A stretch of DNA of 64,000 bases from Symsagittifera roscoffensis (lineage: Eukaryota; Xenacoelomorpha; Acoela; Convolutidae), in assembly GCF_963678635.1 (NCBI RefSeq), contig NC_087070.1, positions 24,244,933-24,308,932 of the forward strand. The letters run 5' to 3'. Below, piece by piece: positions 56,760 through 64,000 of the stretch (positions are counted from its first letter, which is position 1; each line of letters opens with the position of its first letter). A model generated the notes under the pieces. The model did no database searches. It saw only the letters and a program-made list of their open reading frames with translations, and was not told the origin of the DNA. A program made the translations under genes and the position numbers.

Positions 56760-57795
56760 GAAACCATGCCAAACAAATTTACCCTATACTGGTGGATACA
56801 GGTACTTTGACCTACGACTGACGGTACCAGATTGGTCGAGAACCAATGTCTTCACGAAGACAACCTGGACAATTGCTTTGAAAAGCCTGGCTATGCAATA
56901 AATTTGATGGTTATATATCAACCAAGAAAAAATAGTGCATGGCGCAAATTAAGTTGAAAGTGTTGATTAAGGTATAACTTAAAACCTCAAACCAAAAGGA
57001 TACTTGGGTAAACTACCGACGGTCGTTAAACCAAATCATAAAATACAATTAGGTTTCGTCGGCATTATACTCTTATTTCCAGGGACATATGTATTTGTCT
57101 GTGTTAACAGAATTTCAAAAAAATTCTATCGGACTCAAGTATCATTTAGCACCTTTAAAAAATTTTCAGGAACTTTTTAGCATCATACGTAATCCCAAGA
57201 TCGATTTACAAAGAGTAGGGTTTATTTTAAAAGAAGTACGCGCAATTTTTCATCATTATAGATTAGGCGTGATATTTAGCACAATGGCTTTTCACAGGGC
57301 TACGGGGTTGGCTGAACGGCTAGTTAAAACTTTGAAAGAGCAAATTTTGTTAATGGCCCAAGAGAAGCCAAAACCAATTTTGCAAAAAGCGTAACTGAAA
57401 ATCATAAAACGTCTAAGAGAACGGTAACTCATCGATCACTTAACTGATCACCTTTTGGAGCACACTTTGTGAACATGAAACACGATTTGGCATAATCTAG
57501 CCAACCACTCTTCTTCGAACAATCTAAATTGGAACAAAACCTTGTTATGTATAGACCAAGAAAGAAAGTGCTATAAAAGAAGAATGATTAGGCCGTTCCA
57601 GAACGTTTTGAAGACCTACACCTTTTCGATGAATCATCGTCTTCAGAGGATGTTACCAATACAACAAAAAATGTATAAAGCAGTTTTGCATCCCCAGTCG
57701 AAGGGCTTCCCATATCTCAAAAATGAAAAGCACTGCGAGTCACTAACCCCATCTTGAATGCCCCGTGGAATAATCCCATTGTTTATAAAAAGCAG
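56760..57795 (+). pseudogene. Ty3/Gypsy integrase of Gypsy-2
   Basis: A possible zinc-finger remnant lies near 56,780-56,900. The core starts with GKLPTVVKPNHKIQLGFVG (about 57,006-57,060), where the first catalytic Asp of the D,D-35-E triad (IQLDFxG in the family) is Gly. The 101-codon frame at 57,089-57,394 includes HHYRLGVIFSTMAFHRATGL and AERLVKTLKEQ, the segment around the catalytic Glu. The downstream tail in several frames (NTIWHNLA, then NLNWNKTLLCIDQ) matches Gypsy C-terminal tails. Stops and frameshifts are numerous, so it is inactive. Confidence 0.85.
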
Positions 57796-58115
57796 ACCTG
57801 GTGAACACCAAACACAATTTGACCAAATTTAGTCAGTCAATTATTACTCTTCGAACAACCCAGATTGGAACAAATCCTTACAGATAAAAGAAGAAACGGC
57901 CGCTAAAGACGAAAGATTAGGTCGTTCTAGGCTATTTTGAGGACGAACACCTTGACGATGTTTCATCCTCTTCAGAGGATGTTACCGATACAACGAAAAA
58001 TGTACAAGACAGTTTTGCAACCACAGTCAAAGGGCTTCACATATCTGAAAAGCGGAAAGCACTGAGAGTCTCTAATCACATCTTGAATGGCTCGTCCTAA
58101 AACCCATTGTTCATA
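57467..58115 (+). repeat. Tandem duplication of the Gypsy-2 integrase tail
   Basis: Copies run about 57,467-57,795 and 57,796-58,115. Shared words: ACTCTTCGAACAAyC, AGATTGGAACAAA-like, GATTAGGyCGTTC, TCTTCAGAGGATGTTACC, GTAyAArrCAGTTTTGCA, AAGGGCTTC and CACATCTTGAATG. Substitutions and small indels separate them. Confidence 0.85.
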
Positions 58116-59190
58116 AAAAAATTAAACATAAAATGAAAGATGAACTTTACTATAGATTACTTTAGGAAGAGATTGCAAGGGAGACTGATCATACGATTAT
58201 ATTTACGGTTGTTAAAGTAATCCATAAATGTAAATTAGCCGTGAAAAAATCAATCGAAGTGAAAAAACGAAGAACTCGTTAAGAGAACGAACTAAAACTC
58301 TACGCGACGAAGGGACGCTAGCAAAGTTCAATAAATTTGATATCAAAATATAAAATGCAGCTTTTAACAGCTCAAGAGATAGCTTGATATGGGAAAAGGA
58401 AGAGCAGCGAAAACGCTTACGTGTTCCGCTGGTGGCGGAAGGAGAGGCTGACACATCGGGCCAACCCGGACCAGTCAAAAAGAGCGAAGAGGGAGATAGA
58501 ATACAAATTTCTAAATATATATCTATGGAGACTGAGTCGGATCATTGACCCGATGGTTAAAGAAAAAGCGTACAATCCAAAGGGTAGCCACAACGAGTTG
58601 AGCCAGCTGCTTTTCCCGAACTGGATGAGGGCGAGACATCCCTTACTGATGCGATGGAACTCCTGCGACGAACAATATCACTGGAGAAATTGAAATCCTG
58701 GACTGCCCAAAAAAGTGCAACTTGAGATTCAGCCTAATTAACAATTTAAAGACTAATATGCGCCCGTTGGACCTAATAAAAGTTTCGTCTAATGCTTCAA
58801 AGTTTGCCACAACAAATTTCATAAGGATTTGTTTCCAAGTTTTTTTTTCTGAAATCTGGCTGAAGTAATACTCTAAATTAATTTTGAAAACATTTCATTG
58901 AAGTTTTGCCAAGTTTTCCCGCTAAAACCACCTCCAGCTGCAAGTTATTACTGACATGGTTAATGTTAAAAAACTTCAATCGAAGAGATCCAACCCGTGC
59001 AGTCAAGCAAGACCCGAAGATCCAACCCGAACTTTTTCAGCTTATTATAAGTGATCCGCCAGGCAAATTTTTGTTCTAAGCGTTTTTTACAGAGTAGCGA
59101 TCAGCTACCTGGACATTTCATATAACATAACATTTTATGACCAACCAATATATATTTGTTTTTTTATTCATATATATTTACAAAAATTTA

Positions 59191-59229
<39 letters not shown>

Positions 59230-59300
59230 ACTTTTATAATGAGCAGTGTACCTAATTTACTAGTCCCACTTTCTAAAAACTTTTCAAGGGGAATTTGAAA
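58116..59300 (+). pseudogene. Gypsy-2 pol 3' remnant and untranslated region
   Basis: At 58,400-58,730 the sequence is less AT-rich and has competing plus-strand frames: one Arg/Trp-rich (RWWRKERLTHRANPDQ), one acidic (PLVAEGEADTSGQPGP, later LDEGETSLTDAMELLRR). The second looks more like a polyprotein tail. No named domain. An (AT)n run lies at about 59,195-59,227. A purine-rich AAGGGGAATTTGAAA just before 59,301 fits a polypurine tract. Confidence 0.4.
59195..59227. repeat. (AT)n microsatellite
   Basis: Uninterrupted alternating AT run of about 33 bp, preceded by TATATTTA-type imperfect repeats from about 59,150. Confidence 0.9.
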
Positions 59301-59654
59301 TGTATGATTTAACTTTCAAATCATTATGCTTAAAAGTCATTTAAACATACCAGCCAAAAGCGAAATAGTTTTTGAATCAATTGATCTCGTCCACTGCTCC
59401 AGTTTCAACGATAACTCATAATTCAACTGTAAAAACACATTTTTAACCTAGTCGTAGTTCAATTAGCCAACCTCTTCTTTACTTGAACTGTCTTCGAAAC
59501 TAGACTTTGCTTAAAACTATTTTGTGTCATTGGGATTTTTACCCTATGAATGCGAACCCAATTTTTGAACTAGTCGTTTTAAGACCAATCTAACTTCCGC
59601 CTTTTGTTGTTTAACGATCTAGGTTAATCTCTTTTTTTTTCACAATATACTGCA
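59301..59654 (+). repeat. 3' LTR of Gypsy-2 (approximate)
   Basis: Begins TGTATGATTTAAC after a purine-rich tract. Same block order as the 5' LTR at 53,590-53,985. Confidence 0.7.
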
Positions 59655-60989
59655 CTTAAGTACATCTCGTTTCGTAGGTTTAAACGTGCTGAGCTAGAAC
59701 CACTTTTAGTAGACGTTTAATGGGCAAAAAAATTTAAAAAGAGCTCTTCGCTGTTCAAGTAGTCTTAAAAAATCCTTAAAACTAGGGGATTATGGATTTT
59801 TTTTCAATATAATTGCTCATCCATTTCATTCGTGCTGATTAAAAACTTGACAATGACTCTGATATTTTAATCTTTAGAACCCATTATTTTGAGGCGCAAA
59901 GATCAAAAATATCAATTTATAACACTAATTAGACAAAGAAATTATAAGAATAGGCTTCAAAAACGCATAAGAATTTTAAAAAGAAAATTCGTATGATTTT
60001 TTTTGAAATTCATGCTAAATTTTTTGACTTGTTATCTCTCATTTCATGGGTGGACCTACAATTTTCTGAAAAGGTTTTCGACTTGTTAGGCTGGCCAATT
60101 TTTTTTGAGCTCCCCGGAGCGCTATAAATACTTATTTTCCCAAAATTTTTGCGCCCTTGACTCATTAAAAAAATAGGCCATAAATGACGCTTTCGGTCAT
60201 AAGTTGAACGTTTTTTGCTACCAATTTGAAAAGTTGCTTTTTAATGTTCATTTTTCAAAGTGAGTGTATTCTAGCCGCATTTATCATTTTGAAAAGTTCT
60301 TGGCCTAGTCAGGGGGTAAAATTCATCCAGTCGACTCCCTCAGCCCATTTAAATTCATCCCTGCATTGACATGATAGACAGCAGTATAGTGGACCCTATC
60401 ATTTTACTTGGTGATCCTCGGATCATTGCCAGGAACTCAAAGCTAAGGTAATCCGGTAATCAAAGCTGTGGGATGATTTTCAAACATTCGCGGTATCATC
60501 TTGTTCGGCCAATTTTTTGATGACAGCATTGAAATTTATTATGGTTATCATGATTGTTTTGCATAGCGCGGTCTTTCCAAACTGTTTTTTATGTCAATTT
60601 TTGTCAAAAGTCAGAATTCCATTTGATGTATTTTTTGCTAAAGATGGTTGTGCAGGTTGTACAGAACTGATTTAATTTATCGGGCAAAAACGAACGAAAC
60701 TTGAAATTCAAAAAGCGTCTTTTTTTTCAAAACGCATTGAATTTAACCAAAAAAGGGTTAACATTAAGAAAAATTTGGACCTGAGTTTAAATGGCTTAAA
60801 GTTTTTAAAAAAATAATACAGTGCATTTTGTAAAGCAAAATTTGAGCCCAAAAAATTACTCCAAAAACTATCTTTTTTGGCTTGTTTTTAGTCAATTAAA
60901 AATTAGTACAAAATCTTTTGTTCATTTACAGACGAAAGGATATCAGTGGAAGCCTCTTATGAAGCCCAAAAAAATTTACAATTTTCGCC
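59655..60989. other. AT-rich DNA, no recognised gene
   Basis: A slightly GC-richer patch near 60,320-60,460 shows no recognisable frame. Nothing else. Confidence 0.5.
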
Positions 60990-63900
60990 AAAAATGATTG
61001 TTTTTAGGTAAACTGAAGGGCAAAGTTTTGAATAACACATTGCACCATATAGCGGATATTCACAACAAGATGTGATGTTCATTATTTCATAATTTGATTC
61101 TCAGATCTGAAATTCGTTAACTCAGATCCTGATACGAATTTAGAAATTTCAGATCTGAAATTAGATCTGAGAAGCCCTTTGTTAAGTTATAGTGTTTGCG
61201 TTTCGAGCAAATGAATGAGTTTTCAGTTCTTGCTAACTGCGCAAAACGCAATTTTCCTAGAATAATTAGCGGTAAAAATAACTTCAATAAACACGCGAGC
61301 AGTTTTTCAAATTAAGTTTCTTGTGCAACTGTCTCAAAAAGTTTTCAAAAGTTATTGGAAGACCTATCAAATTTCTGATTTTCATGCGCTATTTATGCAA
61401 CTCCGTTGTTTATGTCATGATTCGGGAAATATAAATCAGCAGTCTACGAAAAAAGTTTAAGCAGTCTACATTGTAGCTGTAAAATACACCAGCATGTAAA
61501 AAATTTTGTAAAAAATTTCAGATCTGAAGTAACCAAGAAAACAAAGTTTTGAATCTGAAATTAGATCTGAAATAGTTTTTTCACATCTGGAACAACCAAG
61601 AGCAACAAATATTCAGATCGGAAATTAGATCTGAAATGACCCATTTTTAAAGTAGTCAATCATTATTCAACTGCACACAAACTTTCTAAGATTTGAATTA
61701 AAATACTTACTAGGTGCGGCCCCGTATAACAAAAAAACTGCTTTCGCAGGATTTGTCTGTGCGAGTGGTTTTTTTAAACACTCAATTTCTCTGAAAGTTT
61801 TGAAGGTTCAAAATTATAAACAAAATGTTCTTCATCATTTGTTAATTAAAATCAAGAGGTTTCAAATTTCAATTTTTTTTTTCGTTTCGTCCGGCTAACC
61901 TAAGCCACCAATCTATCAGAGAAAAGCTGTCTGTACAAAAACAGTAACCTCACAGAACGTTTATTATATGTGAAGGCTTAAACTGGTCATTTTGCAAAAC
62001 AAATTGCACCACACATCTGATATTCATAACATGATGTGAATTTCATTATTCCGTAAAACGATTCTCAGATCTGAAATTCGTTAACTCAGATCCTGATACG
62101 AATTTGGAATTTTCAGATCTGAAATTTGGATCTGAAATAGAAATTTTCAGATTTGGACAAAAAAACTTGAAAAACAAATTTTCAGATCTGAAATTACATC
62201 TGAAAACCCTTTGTTAAAATTAGTGTTTGCGTTTCGAGCAAATGAAAGAATTTTAAATTTTTGCTATTTGTATTATACGCAATTTTCTTAGATTAAATAG
62301 CGGTAAGAAAAACTTCAATAAACCGACGAGCAGTTTTTTTTAATTAAGTTTCTTGTGCAACTGTTTCAAAAAAATTTCAAAGTTATCCGAAGACCTATCA
62401 AATTTTTGATTGTCATGCGCTTTTTATGCAAATCCGTTGTTTATGTCATGCTTCGGGAAAAAATGTCAGCAGTCTACAAAAAAAAAATTTAAGCAGTCTA
62501 CGTTGAAGCTGTGAAATAAACCAGCACCTAAAAGAATTTGTAAAAAATTTAAGATCTGAAAAACCAAGAAAACAAAGTCTTAGATCTGAAGTTAGATCTG
62601 AAATAGATTTCTCAGATCTGAAATAAGCAAGAGCAACAAATATTTAGATCTGAAATAACCCATTTTTGAAGTACTCAATCAAGATTCAACTAAACACAAA
62701 CTATTTCAGATTTGAAATAAAACACCTGCTAGGTGCGGCACCGTATAAAAAAAATGCTTTCACAGGATGTGTCTGCGCGAGTGGATTTTTAAAACGCTTA
62801 AGTTCCCTGAAAGTTTTGAAGGTTCAAAACTTTAAACGAAGTTGTTTTTTTTTTTCTTTTTTTTTTTGGAGTCAACCCAATTAGAGAACAAAGCTGTTCA
62901 AAATTCAGTTTTTCTTTCGTTTCGTCCGGATAACCTAAGCCACTAATCTATAAGAGAAAGGCTGTCTTTACAACAACAGTTAACTCACAAGTTTGTGTGA
63001 ACTTTTAATATGTGTGAAGGCTAAAGCTGGTCATTTTGCATAATAAATTGCACCACACATCTGATATTCACAACAACATGTGTTCATTATTCCATAAATT
63101 GATTCTCAGATCTGAAATTCGTTAAATGAGATCCGGATACAAATTTGAAAATTTCAGATCTGAAATTTGGATCTGAAATAGAAATTTTCAGATCTGCAAA
63201 AAAAACTTGAAAAACAAAGTTTCAGATCTGAAATTACATCTGAAAACCTTTTTGTTAAAATATAAAATAATATATAGTGTTTCCGTTTCGAGCAAATCAA
63301 TGAATTACAATTACAATTTCTTGCTATTTGTACAATACGCAATTTTCTAAAATTAAACAGCGGTGAGAAAAAATTCAATGACCACACGAGCAGAAACACA
63401 CAAGCAGTTTGTTTTAAATTAAGTTTCTTGTGCAACTGTTACAAAGAATTTTTTAAGTTATTGGAAGAATTGTCAAAATTTGATTGTCATGCGCTTTTTA
63501 TGCAAATCCGTTGTTTATGTCATGCTTCGGGAAAAAATGTCAGCAGTCTACAACAAAAATTTAAGCAGTCTATGTTGAAGCTGTGAAATAAACCAGCACC
63601 TAAAAGAATTTGTAAAAAATTTGAGATCTGAAATAACCAAGAGCAACAAATATTTAGATCTGAAATAAGATCTGAAGTAAGCCATTCTTAAAGTAGTCAA
63701 TCATTATTCAACAACTACACACAAACTTTCTCAGTTTTGAATTAGAACACTTACTAGGTGCGGCCCCGTATACCAAAAAAACTGCTTTCACAGGATGTGT
63801 CTGTGCGAGTGGTTTTTTGAACACTCAATTTCTCTGAAAGTATTGAAGGTTCAACATTTTAAATAAACTGTTCTTCGTCATTTATAAATTAAAATTAAGA

Positions 63901-64000
63901 GGTTTCAAATTTCATTTTTTTTCGTTTTATCCGCTAACCTAAGCCACAAATCTATCAGAGAAAGGCTTTCTGTGCAACAACAGTAACGTCACAGAACATT
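60990..64000. repeat. Tandem array of a roughly 1-kb unit rich in TTTCAGATCTGAAA, 3 copies, runs off the window
   Basis: Units start near 60,990, 61,985 and 63,010. Landmarks repeat: ATTGCACCACACATCTGATA, GATTCTCAGATCTGAAATTC, GTGTTTGCGTTTCGAGCAAA, CCGTTGTTTATGTCATG, AGCAGTCTACnnnG, TAGGTGCGGCnCCGTATA and TCTGAAAGTnTTGAAGGTTC. Each unit contains about ten copies of a 12-14-bp palindrome centred on AGATCT. Copies differ by scattered substitutions and indels. No coding frame is conserved between them. Confidence 0.9.

Larger units (their letters stand above)
53590..59654 (+). mobile_element. Degenerate Ty3/Gypsy LTR retrotransposon (Gypsy-2)
   Basis: Diverged LTRs (53,590-53,985 and 59,301-59,654) bracket a gag-like region, RNase H and integrase fragments in the right order on the plus strand. 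The gag is split by a Helentron-like insertion (54,169-54,705). RT and protease are not recognisable. The integrase tail is tandemly duplicated. The element is dead. Confidence 0.8.

Noticed and set aside
56779-56830. Retropepsin-like YPILVDTGT reading
   Set aside because: It lies after RNase H, out of order for a protease, and another frame fits the start of integrase better.

Overview
The window reads as AT-rich, repeat-dominated nuclear DNA of an animal, probably an invertebrate. The evidence is intron-like splice signals, degenerate Ty3/Gypsy, BEL/Pao and LINE retrotransposons, and many non-autonomous DNA transposons, with no operons, Shine-Dalgarno sites or long intact reading frames. 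I cannot name the species. No full-length, confidently functional host gene is visible. Almost every long open frame is a shadow of a repeat. All calls are by eye, and homology-based edges are good to roughly 10-50 bp.

Layout. At 1-5,150 there are two short LINE reverse-transcriptase relics in otherwise featureless DNA. At 5,150-8,290 lies a strongly decayed array of about 80-bp units. At 9,218-11,484 is a 2.27-kb terminal-inverted-repeat (TIR) element carrying a 334-bp tandem array full of palindromes. At 11,870-16,626 is a decayed Ty3/Gypsy element (Gypsy-1) with both LTRs, a duplicated gag and RT/RNase H/integrase remnants. At 16,900-20,650 are a CCCGGG-TIR element, a LINE 3' half and a small MITE. 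At 21,200-22,340 are two minisatellites. At 23,039-30,961 a 2,638-bp unit is repeated three times in tandem almost without change. Each copy carries a transposon and a possible two-exon mini-gene. At 30,960-42,840 is old, decayed DNA with a BEL/Pao pol tail, a retroelement primer-binding-site-like sequence and fragments of the same transposon families.

At 42,845-46,800 are Helentron-like elements and a two-copy segmental duplication with a candidate two-exon gene. At 47,800-51,050 are an hAT-type MITE with target duplication, a CCCGCACC-TIR element and a transposon nested in a MITE. At 51,565-51,732 is one convincing exon-like segment encoding a membrane helix. At 52,150-53,262 is a TIR element split by a Helentron-like insertion. 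At 53,590-59,654 is a second Gypsy element (Gypsy-2) with both LTRs, whose gag is split by another Helentron-like copy. At 60,990-64,000 are three copies of a roughly 1-kb unit studded with a palindrome centred on AGATCT.

The strongest new signals are these repeat architectures: a Helentron-like family with a co-varying terminal hairpin; a transposon group with CCCG ends and 2-bp target duplications; the 334-bp palindromic array inside a TIR element; and the near-identical triplication with its candidate spliced ORF.
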